A DNA stretch of 64,000 nucleotides from Chelonoidis abingdonii (GCF_003597395.2 NC_133770.1:89486393-89550392); one strand, 5' to 3'. Positions 10,891-23,410 are shown, counted from the first letter of the stretch. Notes: a model not told the origin generated them from the sequence alone. Translations and numbers: made by a program.

Positions 10891-12175
10891 ACCCCTATCT
10901 TATTATGACTAAAAGGGACTCAAACCAGGATCCCAGATCTGAATTTGGGGGAATGTGGTGGAACATTGGTGCCAAAGAAGGGCTGAATTTTGCCCTGCAG
11001 CTGTAGATGGAGGAACCAAACCCCCTCCTCTGAACAACTCAGACTTTGAAATCTCGTGTCTGAATAATGTGGTTTGAGTCTGTTGGGATGAGGGCCACAA
11101 ACACACAACAAACCCACGCTCAGGTACCACAGGAACAAATTATATTGAAATTAAGAGGCGGAGAGATTCCTTGCCTAACTCATGGCTACCCAGAACAAAC
11201 TGTTGTACTACCACAGTCAGAGCCAGAGGGAAGCATATAGAAAGGGCATAGAGGGATCTGCCCCTAAAAAGGACAGACAAGCACAAACAATGCATACAGA
11301 GGCTTTAACTACAGAGACTGGGGCAGATTCTTGCAGTGTCTGGCTTGTGCGGGCACAGTGGAGTGAAGTGGGGAGGCAGCCTGTTGGAACCAGTTACAGC
11401 TCACTGATTCGCTGACCCAGCGACAGTGCAGGTTAGAGAAGTTTGGGAGCTGCTTTAAATGATACCAACTGGTGTAAGGCCCCAAGGGTGCTTCCCTGCT
11501 GACAACATGCTCTTGTACTGGGCCCTAAGGCCCATGCCAAGAGCTTCCCAGCTGGTGACATGTGGCAGCTTTGTGCTGCCTGAAGGACAGGAGGGGAGCA
11601 GTTTGGGACAGAGAATCTGCCCTTTCATCTCCCATTCTAATAGTGCTGTTTTGAACTTGGAATTTCTGAAATATATTTTGAATAAACTTTTTTCAATTAA
11701 ATACTGCATTATGTCGCTTCAACCAGATCTCTTTTAGTTTTGCTAGTTGCATTTATGTTTACATTTCATGCAATGTAGGTACAGTGCGTACATTCAAATA
11801 CTTCCAAAATATGGAAGTATAGAACTGGATACTTTTAAAGGTATCCAAAAGCCTTGCAACCTCTCTGTTGTACAGAATAGCATCCTAGCTTTTGGTATAC
11901 CTAAGGGGCCAAATTCAGTTCTCATTTACACTGAGGCATCCCCACTATAACCCTGTCCCACTGATAAAACTGAAAAAGGTACTCAGGTCAATACATGACA
12001 TTATGGACCAGATTCTAAAAAGAGATCAGGGCTAGATTTACAGGCTCTCATCATTCACAACTGGTTTCAGATTTTCTAAAGTGCTCAGCATCCCATATGC
12101 TGAACTCTCCTAAAAATCTAGCTATATATTGGGAAAAAGTTATAGGTAAATACTTCATAGAGAGCAAGGATGATC
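10891..12175. other. No feature assigned
   Basis: No recognisable ends. Small frames around 11180-11950 look like chance. An AATAAAC at 11681-11687 lacks any gene context. Confidence 0.4.
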
Positions 12176-12388
12176 CTGTGCTAGCCTAGAATTTGTGAGA
12201 CCTGGATTCAGTTCCCTGCCCTGTCACAAATTTCTTATGTGACCTTGGGCAGGTCACTTAGTCTTGCTGTGCCTCAGTTCCCCACCTGTAAAATGGGAAC
12301 AATGGCACTCCCCTACCTCACAGGCGTGTTCTGGGGACAAATAAGCTAAAGACTGTGAAGGGCTCAGATACTATGGTGATGGGAGTCA
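12176..12388 (+). repeat. MIR/CORE-type SINE
   Basis: The order of parts matches the MIR consensus: a 'gagacctggattca' box-B region, then 'ctgtcacaaa', 'tgaccttgggcaggtcactta', 'tgtgcctcagttcccc', 'ctgtaaaatgggaa' and 'cctacctcacagg'. MIRs are tRNA-derived ancient SINEs in amniotes. Copies in minus orientation lie at 50640-50905, 51040-51290 and 51893-52010. Confidence 0.85.
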
Positions 12389-15118
12389 AGATAGACGGAT
12401 ATAATACGTATGTTCCCTGGACATACAACATGTATAATATATTCATATGCAGTTTGACATCACATTGGGCCTGATTCTGAACTCATTGGTAAATACACTG
12501 ATTTCAATAGGAGCTGGAGCCCACAAAGATTACCATATTCACAACTCGTTAATTATAATTATATTTGAAGTACTATAAAATTGGGTCAGTAAGGTAACTC
12601 TTTAATATTTTGCTTTATTGTTTAAAAAAGTACACCAGGTCAAAAAGATGTGCAGGATTTTAACCCCTTTTCTGCATCTGTTGTCAAACCCCAAAGCTGT
12701 GGGGCAGCTGGAACAAGCTGCAGCAGCATATAGGGCCATTAACAAAGCCTTGGAGCTACCCAGAGAGAATTTCCGAAGTGCAGCCATGTAAGAGCTCCTG
12801 TCTCCTGCAAGGCCTGTTGTATGGAGTGTGCTGTGGGTGGGACAGAGGGCAGGAGGATGTGGGCTTGGAATGTATGGGACTGTGGGCCTTCACAGAGATG
12901 CCAGGACTTATTAGACATTCTGGGGAGGCTGCTGTTATTTAGGAAAGACCACTAATGCCTAAGATACAATTGGGGCTGATTTGGCCTCCAAAGTAGCTTG
13001 GAATCAGGAGGAGGGAAACGTGGCATGAAGCCACATTGCCTTCTCTCCCCCAGGACTGTGAGATCTGTGTTGTGTGAGGCACAGCAAAGAATCTCACCCG
13101 ATCTTTCTAAAGTAAACAAGAAATGAAATATAGCAAGTATTTTTGTTTGCAGAATATATTTTTCTCCACACGGATAGACAAAGAAATGCCTATTAGATTC
13201 TGCTCATGTTCAAAGCTAAATGACAAAGATATGTAGGTCTCTCACCTAGGAGACAATGCTAGGCTCAAGAAGCATGTTTTCCTAGGTAGTGGGCAAAGTC
13301 ATTGTTATTAACATGTAACCATTTAAATCTGAGAGTTAAAATACACTTGCTATTGGCCCTTTTTTTCTGAGTGTGTACCTGAAAATAAATGCCTAGAAAA
13401 AGTTGTTTGAAAAGAGGGTAGGATGAGGTTCAGGCTCAAGCAAAGGAAAGTAAATAAGGAAGAGAAACACTTTCAGCATGGCAATTGTAATAGCTGGGAT
13501 CTACTGCCTTAAGGTTCTAGAACAACTAGGCTCAACGTGAAGGTGCTTTTTTTTTTTTTGGTATGTGTGTGTGTGTAATGACATACAAGTCACAGCATAA
13601 TTACTTCATCTAAGCCTGTGATCTTGAGAGAAATCCCAGAATACTCTGTCATGCTCACAGATGGCGTGACTTGGCATCTCTCTGAACTGCTTGGCTTATC
13701 TTAAATATCTTTTCCCCTTGCCTACTCTCCACATGTCTGCTTTTCAAGACTAAAGAATTATTATAGTGTGTCCAGGGGCTAGACGGATTCACCAATCTAC
13801 TTTTCACAACTCAAGAGTATGGGGGCCCTTAGGAAGAATTTTTTAGGGTCTAATGAATCTTCTTTTATCATTTTTCTCTATAAACTTCCTCCCTCTTCCT
13901 CTATTTGTGTCTCTTTGCTATTCCATCATCCAATTTTTAACCAGTTGTTTTTGCCCACTGTTCTGTTCGTTTTTTCAACTGCCTTGAAGCTCTGGTGTCT
14001 GACAGTAAATGCCAAAGTAATTTAGCAGCTGATAAAACAATGGAGTAGCCAAGTGATGTAGATTTGCTAAATGATTGTGTGTGATTTTTGCTGGGCACCC
14101 GCCTACCCAAATATAAATGCTGGTTAAAAACTGATCACAAGAAAAACAATTAGATTATTCCTTACTGGCTGTATGTTGTCAGGACTTTCTTTACATAGAT
14201 CTAAAAACAAACCAAACTGAAAACCTCACACAACAGGTAAAATTTTCCTCTGAGATCCACACGATGGAGCTCAACTGATTTCCTTTGCTCTCAGTGTTAT
14301 CAAAACTCCTATTGATACCAATGGGAGTTCTGTATATACAAAGCGAGCACAATATCAGTCTAAAACTGCTCAGTGGATCTAAGCTAATTTTGCTGGTAAT
14401 TAGTTTTCCTACCACTCTTCAAAAAAAATCTTTGAGTCTAAACAGCAGCACAAACAGGCTTCTCTCCGTCTGAAGATTCCCACAAACATTATTTACTGGC
14501 AGGAAGGGTCAATCCTGAGCAGTTTCCAACAGGGTGAGATGAGGCTTCCAAGATTACACTGGAAGGAAGGAAAGGTGTTAGTCACTATGAAAATCTAAAA
14601 GGAAGTTTAATTTTTGTTATTCTTGTCTCTGGAAGTGATCAAGTCAAGGGGCAAATTCTAATCTATGCACCCCTGAGTGATCCCACTTGCAGTTTTTCTT
14701 TTTCATGCCTAAAGTCAAAGACAAGGTGATACAGCAATAGACCATATAGTGTGCCACCAATGAAAAACTGGTTTATAGGTTGAGGAATAAGATTTTTTTT
14801 TTAAATGGAATTTTTTGCTAGATAAAACACATCAAACATTGTAATCCACTGGCAGGATTCTCTGGTTGGTCATGGCTTCTTGCACCATACTGGTGGTCCA
14901 AAGGAGTCATACTCTGTTTAACGGGCTAGCGGACTGTAGCACACAGTTATTGGCATAGGGAGCATGACCATGGCAAAAAGGGAATGATTTGAGGTATCCC
15001 TGGCCCCTATGTTAGAATAATCTTGGTGAGTGGTTGGTAGCTGGAGTAAAATAGAATAGTCTTCAGGCTGCACTATTATGTTCTGGGGACTGGTCTAGCA
15101 TCCAGTGGTCCCAGGATC
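12389..15118. other. No feature assigned
   Basis: Long AT-rich stretch. A half-copy of the hairpin family lies at about 12472-12530 (gggcctgattctga). Frames around 12602-12787, 13819-14025 and 14191-14473 carry no recognised motif. Confidence 0.4.
13547..13576. repeat. Poly-T followed by (GT)n
   Basis: Thirteen T, then ggta, then a short TG run. Confidence 0.85.
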
Positions 15119-15173
15119 AAATGTGGCATGATCCACATGCCACATGACTTAAAATGTGGCGTGATCCACATTT
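15119..15173. repeat. Short tandem duplication with palindromic core
   Basis: 'aaatgtggcatgatccacat' (15119-15138) recurs as 'aaatgtggcgtgatccacat' (15152-15171), about 33 bp apart. Each unit is a near-palindrome (atgtgg...ccacat). Confidence 0.7.
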
Positions 15174-15435
15174 GCACTGATCACAACTTAGCTGGTCTGG
15201 AAGAACTGGGCTCCTATATTTGTAAAATCAAAGCCCTGCTGATACTCTTTGTATATTAATTTCAGTGAAGGACTCCTTTTTTAAAGTGATCATTCTAAAA
15301 ATAATGCAGCTGGCAGCTCCTACTCTACTGAACAGCAGTGTCCTCTGCACCACCAACTGTAGCAGCAGCACCTCTTCGTTCAGTCTCACTGCAGAGACAT
15401 TTGTTATGATGTTTAACCTCAGTAAAAGAAACAAT

Positions 15436-15760
15436 GGGCCCAATTCTTTTCTTACTTAGATTGGCTTTACACCCAGGACCACCACTAGGCATAAGCAGAC
15501 TAAGCAATTGCTTAGAGCTCTGAGCAATTCAAGGGGGGGCTCCCAATTCACTTTTTATTAGGTGTTGGGGGGGGGCAAAATATACCTGTGTAGGGCCCCC
15601 CACAGGCTGGCACTGCATCTGTTTACATCAGTGGACCGCTCCAATGTAGTTCTGATTCTCACCAGAATGGTGCTCATGGGGGTCAAATCTGTAAATCTGA
15701 AGTATCTCCATTGACTTAAATGGAGATAATATAGGTGTAACTGAGACTGGAATTTGGCCC
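15436..15760. repeat. Hairpin-family repeat, split by a hAT element
   Basis: It starts with gggcccaattctt and ends with ggaatttggccc, with 'ccattgacttaaatgg' inside. This is the outline of the palindromic family. The part between 15474 and 15621 is a separate insertion. More than one copy may be joined here. Confidence 0.45.
15474..15621. mobile_element. Short hAT-like element with 8-bp duplication
   Basis: Flanks are TTTACACC (15466-15473) and TTTACATC (15622-15629), 7 of 8 matching. The element begins CAGGACC and ends CATCTG. The terminal repeats are weak beyond CAG. Inside is a G-run and a 'gcataagcagactaagcaa' segment. There is no coding capacity. Confidence 0.55.
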
Positions 15761-18684
15761 ACTGAACCCAGTTGAAGTCAATGGGAGTTGCAGCTTGTGT
15801 CCTTTATCTGAGGACTGATTTGGCCCATTACTGCAGTTGTAACAGACCGTTCTTCCATAACATCATTGGCACATATAAGAAATTTCATTATCATTTTAAA
15901 GAACTATCCATTCTTGCTTTATAACTCAGCTCTTCCTAATTATTACTCATGGTTCTGTGTTATGTCTTGTTCTCCCATATTCTGATTCAAAAACAAAATA
16001 GCCAGGGAAGACTTAGTAATTTTTTACAGCAGCTTCAGAATAGCCACTACTGCCCTTTCAATGGCATCACAAAAAAAGGAAAAAAGAAAAGAAAAAAGAA
16101 AAAAAGGGGGGGGGGGAATTCCAAAGTGATGATATGACAAAATTATAAACACTTGACAAACCTCATTTTTCCCTGAAGAAAAGTTAAATCATTGGCACCA
16201 CCTAAGGGTAGCAGATGTTCAGGGCCATATATCCAGCAGATACAATTGTGCAGGAGATAATTAAAAAAGAAAAAGATTTTGACATCTCAGTCTTTGCACA
16301 GTGCTGCTTTTAGTACTGTGTTCTAAAACCTGAATGTCTGCAGAAGACTTCTGCTGATAAGTTTTCAACAATTGCTGAACTTTTCCTAATGGAGGAATTT
16401 ACGCCAATGGCTTTTGCACTGGGCAGGGATATATCAACCTAACAAAGATCGATATCTAAGGATATCTGATAGAGACGTCCCATCAGCTTTCTTCAAGAAT
16501 TAAGACTATCCTCAACTTGGAAACTGTTTACATAGTCCAAGGATGAAGTTAGTAGATAGGTTTAAGGTGAAATTAGCTCTGAGTGCTTAACATGTTCTCT
16601 TCAAAATAAATTATTTATCTTGAAAAAAATATCTATAACCTTCTTGGTCATACAAACTGCAGAAAATGTTTGATTTAAATTTAAATTTCAACTCATTTGC
16701 TATATGGCTTTATTGAATACTGAAGATAGCGCTTCTGCTGCTGCTTTTGCATCTGCTTGTAGTCTTTTAGTGAATATTTCTTTGTTTAAGGAAGCAAACT
16801 AGATGTAAATGACATTGTAATTTCTCTAACATTTAAACTGAGATTTCATCAGCTGTCTGTACTGAGAGAAAGAACATTCTCTGCGCCAGTAAAATTAGCC
16901 AATAATCCCATTATTAGAAGAGGGGAAAAAAGTGAGACTTTTTGTCCTTAAAATGTTCCTAAGAAAAGTTCAAAGATGTGATGTTGTTTAGAGATCGATG
17001 AAAACTAGATGGAATTTAAATATTAAGTGGCAAGAATTTGCCTTCAGGTAAAAGATGATATTCGCATAATACCGAGAATGACTCCTATGTTGGGAGGTGA
17101 ATGTTTGACTAGAATCTAAAATTCAGGTGCTTGAATGATCTTTTACCTTAGATCGCAATAGGAAATATGCTAATCTCGGGAAGTTAGTTATCCATCATAT
17201 TCAGCATTTTCCATAGGAACGAAATGGAATGAATTCACACACAGGGTATAATGTAACCAGACACTGACCCAAATTTTCCTCACAATTACACAGGTGCAGC
17301 TCTCACTGTTTTTAATAAAGTCAATGGATTTTACACCACCTGGCCAGATATGCAGTTAGCAAACAAGTGGAGTCCATAAGTTATTTCTGAAGTGCTTGCT
17401 TAGTCAAAATTCCCACTGAGAGTTTAGACCGAGTAAGAACTCCAAGATCCATTATGAAAATTCTGCAGTTTTCCCTATTTGGTAATAAATGCAAATCTAA
17501 TAACTTTCATTGATGCTTTTGCTTCATCTCTCTCTCTTGCTGCATTTCCTCTCACTCTTTATTACTCATTCCTCATTTTTGTTTTCTTCGACTCTTTGCC
17601 ACACATCTCTCTTCCTCTGTCCAGTTTATTCCCCACCCTTTGGTCGCCCCATCAAACATGGCTGTAATTTCCTTTCTGTGTTTTGGATTATGGGAACATA
17701 TGCTGTGATCTATCTGCCTAACCATGTCTCTCATCTGCATGGGAGATCCAGTTTTCAAAATTGGGTACTTAAATCTATATTTAGGCACCTAATTACTTGT
17801 GTTAAGCATCTAAGTACTGATCTGTGGTGCCTAAATTTAGTTACCCAGCTCAACCATAATGTACATTTTTAACACCTTTAAAAACAATTTTTCCCCAGAG
17901 CAGCTGGGTTCAAATATAATTTCCTCATTTTTTAGTACATTGTGTAGTTGCTCTGACCTCTTGAGGCACCTGCATATTAACTTACGCTGCCAAAGCCTCT
18001 CATTGGGCCAGTAATTCAACCACAATGTGAACGGGAACCCTTCTGGCCTGCCATTTGCCTGTTATCATCTCCTCATCTGACACCTCTACCTAGCCAAGCA
18101 ATCTTCAGTTTTGTCCCCTGTGAGGTAGTTTCAAGTCCTAGTTTGGTGTTTTTAATAATAGTTTCATTTCCACTTATTTTTCTCTTTGACATTTTCAGTT
18201 GTGTGTCTATAAATTACCTGGTTATTGGACCTTGGAACTTTTGCAATACAAGTGCCAGATATAACCTAAGTATATATATATTTCTCTCTTAGAGGATATA
18301 GGTGAAATATATCACAGCTTCTACTTTTAATTCCTGTATAACATTGACTTGAGCCAGGCAGAATGAAAGTTGTGACATGAAATCTTCCCTGGCACAACTC
18401 TGCCAATGCCCCTTGTTGCTGACTTGCAGCATCCCCTGGTTTTCCAGTCATGGGTTCTTTTTGAGAAAAGCTTGGCTGTTTTGTGATGTGCTCAAATAGA
18501 TATTAACTTAAGACCAGAAAACTTATTTTTGCTTGTCATCTAAATATAAAGATAGATCGCCAGCTGTTGTAAATCAGTTGACTTCAGCTGAGGAATCGGG
18601 TCCAGGTAAACAACCATAACAAATATTTCATGGATCCCCTGGCACAGTACTACACAGGTAATTGAAATTCTACTATGGCATCAA
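15761..18684. other. No gene; 16560-17020 is a candidate regulatory block
   Basis: 16560-17020 has no visible transposon ends and contains clustered AT-rich words (gatttaaatttaaattt, aaattagccaataatcc, ggtaattagtt-like) beside GC islands. 17750-17850 carries 'taggcacctaa' palindromic words seen again at 43738-45393. The 120-codon plus frame at 17510-17872 is rich in Leu, Ser and Phe, with no motif. Confidence 0.3.
16071..16118 (+). repeat. Purine-only tract ending in eleven G
   Basis: 48 bases of A and G only, closing with G11 at 16106-16116. Such tracts can form triplex or other non-B DNA and are length-unstable. Confidence 0.9.
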
Positions 18685-18792
18685 GACCCTGATTTTGCTC
18701 TGATTTCTATCAGTGTAAATCAGGAACAACTTGATTCTTTACTGAAGTCAATGGAGTTTCAGCAGTGCAAAAGGAAATTAGAATCAGGCTCC
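18685..18792. repeat. Palindromic repeat (hairpin family)
   Basis: Left end gaccctgattttgctctg and right end ttagaatcaggct are inverted, around 'ctgaagtcaatggag'. Confidence 0.65.
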
Positions 18793-19106
18793 ATATGAGA
18801 GTCTTTAACAGCATGTTTATGTGTGGCTCTGATTTTCTCAGCACTGTGTGACAGATGCAGCAGTAATCTTGTGCATTCATTTCTGAGCCTGAGTGCAACA
18901 TTATTTTTCAGTGACTGAGATCTTTGGCAATATAAATGAGATACTGTGTGTCCTAAGAGTGTATCTGTCTACTCCTCAAAATTATTTTGGCCCACAGATT
19001 TAATATTCTGTTGGCAACATACTGAAGGAATGTTTCAATACATTTTTGCAAGATTTGCTTTTAACACATAAAGATATAAGAGTTGTGCAAGTTATATCCT
19101 TTAGTT

Positions 19107-19428
19107 CAGCGGTTCTCAAACTCTAGGTTGGGAGGGACCCCAAAGTCTGAAGCCAAAGTCTGAGTCCCACTGCCTAGGACTGAAGCCGAAGTCCAAGGAC
19201 TTCAGCCTCAGGCAGCAGGTCTCAGGTTACAGTCTTCTGCCCAGAGTTTAAGCCCTGGAGCTTCGGCTTTGCCTGCCCTACCCTTCCAGGTGGCAGGGCT
19301 TGGGATTGGGCTTTGGCCCTCCTGATGGTGTGGCAGGGCTCAGGCTTTGGTCCCCCTTCCTGGGGACATGTACTAATTTTTGTTGTCAGAAAGCGGGGGC
19401 ATGGTGCAAAGAAGTTTGAGAAATGCTG
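19107..19428. mobile_element. Non-autonomous hAT (CAGNGGTTCTCAAACT type)
   Basis: The start CAGCGGTTCTCAAACT and the end AAGTTTGAGAAATGCTG are terminal inverted repeats. Flanks CTTTAGTT (19099-19106) and CTTTAGGT (19429-19436) are the 8-bp duplication with one change. The interior has repeated GC-rich 'gaagcc(a/g)aagtc' words. It encodes no transposase, and minus frames in the interior are shadows. The TIR type is typical of hAT-Charlie/Buster elements. Confidence 0.88.
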
Positions 19429-19436
19429 CTTTAGGT

Positions 19437-19802
19437 AGTACTCTTTACAAAGGTGATAGCAAAAATGTTTTCTCTCTTTGTCACATAATGAACTGTAACA
19501 GTGTCTGTGGATGTTTTGATTCACATTTTGGAACACTCTAGCACAAAATGAGCCTCTTCAGCTGACTCTTCAGTTCAACATTATTTTAGTGACTTCTTAT
19601 TGGTATGCAAAGAAGCTTTTTGCCTACCGTATTTTAGTCAGATTTGGTATGATCTTTACTCAGTGTTGTTAATTGGTTCTGACTATGCCTTTGTCTCATT
19701 TTTTCCTACCCTCTTTGAGCTGTCATCAGCCTTCACTTCATTTTTGGGCATAGTTTAACTTCTAATCATTCTCATTTAATTTTATTTTAATCTCTTTTTT
19801 GT
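19437..19802. other. No feature assigned
   Basis: Pyrimidine-rich, AT-rich sequence; nothing recognised. Confidence 0.4.
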
Positions 19803-20330
19803 TGCCAGCTCTGCCTTTGGGTCACGACAAGCCACGTAACCATGCTGTGCCCAGGAGCGGTGCCAGAGTTTCTGACGCCCTAGGCAGACGGCCATTTCGC
19901 TGCCCCCCATGGGTCCGGTGGACCTACCGCAGTCAAGCCGGTGGACGGTCCGCTGCGGGAAAGGCTCCAGTGGACCTGCTGCAGGCATGACTGCGGTAGG
20001 TCCGCCGGAGCCTTTAGACCAGCGCACCGTCCGCCGAAATGACTGCGGCAGCTCCACCGGAGCCTTTCCAGCAGTGGACCGTCCGCCGGCACGACTGCGG
20101 TAGGCCCACTGGACCCGCGTACCGCCACCCTGGCAAAATAGCGCCCCCTAAAATATTCTGGCGCCCTAGGCCATTGCCTAGGTCGCCTAAATGGTAGTGC
20201 CGGCCCTGGCTGTGCCTCAGTTTATCCATCTTAAAAAAGGAGATATAAACACTTGGACTGATTACTGTTTGTAAAGCACTTCGAAATATAAAGTACTATA
20301 TAAATCTGATGTATTATCATTATTAACGCC
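19803..20330 (+). repeat. MIR-type SINE split by a hAT element
   Basis: The left part (19803-19851) reads 'ccagctctgccttt', then 'gtcacgacaagccacgtaacc' in degraded form, then gctgtgcc. The right part (from 20217) continues tcagtttatccatct and runs to 'gtaaagcacttcgaaat' and 'actatataaatctgatgtat'. Joining at the target duplication restores the order of the MIR consensus. Confidence 0.75.
19852..20208. mobile_element. GC-rich foldback hAT element inside the MIR
   Basis: Flanks GCTGTGCC (19844-19851) and GCTGTGCC (20209-20216) are identical. The element starts CAGGAGCGG and ends CCGGCCCTG. Inside, about 57 bp from 19913 are the inverted repeat of about 57 bp ending near 20114: 'ggtccggtggacctaccgca' against a right arm whose complement reads 'ggtccagtgggcctaccgca'. 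The interior also shows tandem 'ccgccggagcctt' units. All frames here (several over 60 codons, both strands) are GC-rich artefacts. Confidence 0.88.
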
Positions 20331-21350
20331 TCAGAACTGAGATGGCTAAAGTATTCTTTAACAAAACCTAGTGGGTACTTAAACAATTCAAACAGGCATA
20401 CTTATTATTTGGATGAGTATGAGAAAATATAGCGTATGAATATTTTCAAGAATAGAAAAGACATGAGTCTGATTTTATTTCATAATGTGAACTGGGGGAA
20501 AAGTCTATTGATGTCAGTGAGGTACACTAATGTAACATTGGCGAAAGTGAGGCCAGACCTGGGTCCAAGGTCTATAAATAATGTTAAAGTTTATTCTTGC
20601 CTTCAGGTCTGTTAGTAATCTTTTCCTGTGACCTTTCAGAGTTTTTTTCCTTGATCTTCTATCAGCTGCATATTTGATGGGATAGAAGACTGAGCAGGAA
20701 GTAGAATTTGTTTCTCAGTATTAATTGCTTGAAAATGTGTTGCTTTTTCATGTCGATTGTCTTCAAAGTTCATTCCTGTTCAAAGTGCGGGCTTTCTGTT
20801 ACATTGTGTTAAAGGGCTCTTAGCAGGGGAATGATATTGTTTGTGATGAGGAGGACGTTGGGCTTTGATCAGCAGCTTTTGTGCTTGTTGAACATCCTTG
20901 TTCTGTTCTGTATGCTGTGTATGTGCCTGTGGGTTCTTGATCTACGTGCAGTGAAATTTGTTCACTGTAGTTCTTGTCACAGTATTGTGCAAAGCTTGTT
21001 AAAATGCAGAAACTTTTTTCCCTCTGATTGTTTCTCCTATGTTATTCTAGTGACCTCTGGCTGAGGTATAGACTGTATATCCCTTATATACTAATGAGAT
21101 TTTGTTTATGCCAGAAATTTTGGTTTGTCCTAACCTGCACTATAAATCTATGTAGGTTGCTGCAATATATATTCAGCATTGCAAACTCTCTGTTTCTTTC
21201 TTCTCTGCTTTCCATTATATACACGAATAAATAGATATATTGAACTGACAGAAAACTAATAATAGGTGCTCTTCCCTGACAAATTTCACAGTTGTCAGGA
21301 CAAGGGACTGACATTCTCATATAGTGGCAGCTATCCCTGCTGAGTCACAT
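20331..21350. other. No feature assigned
   Basis: AT-rich, Leu- and Phe-rich chance frames near 20831-21234. Nothing recognised. Confidence 0.4.
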
Positions 21351-22346
21351 AGGTTTCTCTATACTAGACTTTTTGATGCCTATTAACTCAAGATAGTTAA
21401 TATATTTGTAAAAGCTTGTGTGGACATTTCCCAAAGGTTTTGTGTCAGTATGTAAGCTGAGGCATTGTCTTCCCTGCTAAACAAAGGTATGTTTTTTTAT
21501 CTTTGTGTAACTAATACTCATGAGCTATCCCAAGATAAAAATTAGAGCTGGTGAAGAATTTTTTTGACAAACTGTTTTTTTGTCGGAAAATGGCAATTTG
21601 TTGAAACTGAACCTTTTTGTGGAAATGTATTGACTTTGATAAAACTTTCATTGGGAACGTTTCTCGGGTCCAGGAATGAATTTCTGGTCAAAACCAGAGA
21701 AAGAGTGTGTGAGAGCCCAGAATAACCAACAGTGGTCAGGTGCAAGTCCGTGCTCTGTAATCTGTGTCCTCCACATCCCAGGTGAATGCCCTAACGACTG
21801 GTCTATTGACTATTCTGCGGTCTGTTTTTCTCTCTCATTTTTCATGAAAAATTTTGGAAGGTCTCGCTGTGTGTGAGGAACAAAACCAAATGCTAAAACC
21901 TTGAAATTTTTCACAAAATGAAATTGTTGTTTTCTGGTTAGCCCTAGTAAAACATGGCAAAAACAAGGCACTTTAATTTTACCTTGAGGGTAAACTAGGG
22001 AAGATCAACCCCAGGCAGCGGCAGAGTGCCGACCTTGCCTAGTTTACTTCATAGAAGGCTTAGACATCGGGCGTGTTCAGGGTGGTATGGCTGTAGACAA
22101 AATTCAGATGTTTCTCTTCACTGTTTTTTTTTTTTTTAAACCTTGGGATAGCTCAAGTGTGTTAGTTACCCAAAGGTAAAAGATGCCTCTTTTTTTTAAA
22201 CAGTGAAGCTAAGATCTGGAACAAGCATAAATGTTTGCATTTTGAAACAAATGCTTAGTGAGTTCCATGCTAGCCTTTACAAATGTGTTAAGTATTTCAT
22301 GTTAATCAGCAACTACTGTAGTTAAAAAAGCCTAGTGTAGATACCC
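21351..22346. mobile_element. Inverted-repeat DNA transposon remnant
   Basis: The left arm 'ggtttctctatactagactt' and the right arm, whose complement reads 'ggtatctacactaggctttt', are inverted. Deeper in, 'ctttgtgtaactaatactca' then gagctatcccaag (21500-21535) is the inverted match of 22140-22185. Arms are separated by a second element at 21543-21949. There is no transposase frame, and target duplications are not clear. Confidence 0.5.
21543..21949. mobile_element. Nested ancient DNA element with tRNA-like core
   Basis: Ends 'tagagctggtgaagaa' and 'tctggttagcccta' are imperfect inverted repeats. The middle, read on the minus strand, has 'ccagtcgttagggcattcac' followed about 30 bp later by a degraded box-B-like 'acagattacag' region, as in the modules of 43738-45393. 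The ends also carry 'tgaaatttttcac' words. Class unknown. Confidence 0.4.
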
Positions 22347-23025
22347 TGACTGTCTACCAGCCTCACTTCATGGCTGCACTGAAGCTGATATTTGCAGCAA
22401 AGGATGTATTTGCATGTAAAGCGTACTGTTGAAGGTGTTAGTGTCAAACATAGTATCATTACTACTGCTGTCTCAGTATTTTCTCAACAGTACAGCATTG
22501 CTTGTCAATCAAAATTAAATTGCTACTGTATTTCTGTACAAACTCATTCACAACCAAGCAATCTGAGGAAGAGAGTGAGAAAGAGACAAGCACTAAGAAT
22601 GTTCCAGAATGAAAGCCAACTCCATTACAATATCAACAAAAACACAGTCAGCGTAGTGTGCTGACTGTTTTCCAGTTAAATATGGAAGAAGCGGAATTTC
22701 TAACATGCTAGGCACCTCAGTTCAAGAACTTTGTTCACTTAAGCAGAACTTTTATCTCTCAGTATATGAACTATGCATTGTGTTTTGTTTTCACTTATTC
22801 CAGCTGCGACAGCATCAGTTTAAAACCATAGTTACTCTGGATTCACACTAGTGCAACTGAGAGCAGTATCTGGCTCTGTTTATGTAAAATGCTAGGAGAT
22901 TCTGAGGATTCTTCTCTCCTTTGAAACTCATAGGGAGATAATAAAATGGGAGGAAAATGTGATTTTTTTTTCTGCATGAGATAGCTGAATTATGAAAATC
23001 CTACATTATACCTTTCAGAAATAGT
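22347..23025. other. No feature assigned
   Basis: AT-rich; the 90-codon plus frame at 22392-22664 shows no motif. Confidence 0.4.
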
Positions 23026-23135
23026 GGGCCTGATTCTGATTTCACTTACATTGGTTTTATATTGGTGAAAATGTTTTGACTTCAGTAGAGATAATCCTGA
23101 TTTAGAATTGCATAACTGAGATTAGAATCAGGGGC
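23026..23135. repeat. Palindromic repeat (hairpin family)
   Basis: gggcctgattctgatttca and 'gagattagaatcagggg' form the inverted ends. The core is 'tttgacttcagtagag'. Confidence 0.7.
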
Positions 23136-23410
23136 ATTAACTCTTGTATTTAGTGTCACATATTGATTGATAGAACATAAATCTCATGTTATGGTTTTTA
23201 AAGATCTAGCATTACACAAGCACAAATAATTAACAATACAAGATATTCTACCTTAATATAAAAATATCACTCTTCAATTGTACTTTTTAATTACCCATAG
23301 AGAACGCAGTACAAATAGCATGGACTAAAGAATTCCAGCAAACAAAGGCTACGCCTGACAAGGCAAGATATTTAAAAATGGTCCATCTAATCAATCCATC
23401 CTTGCACATA

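Noticed and set aside
19782..20229. Cluster of overlapping frames
   Set aside because: All fall in the foldback hAT and the split MIR.
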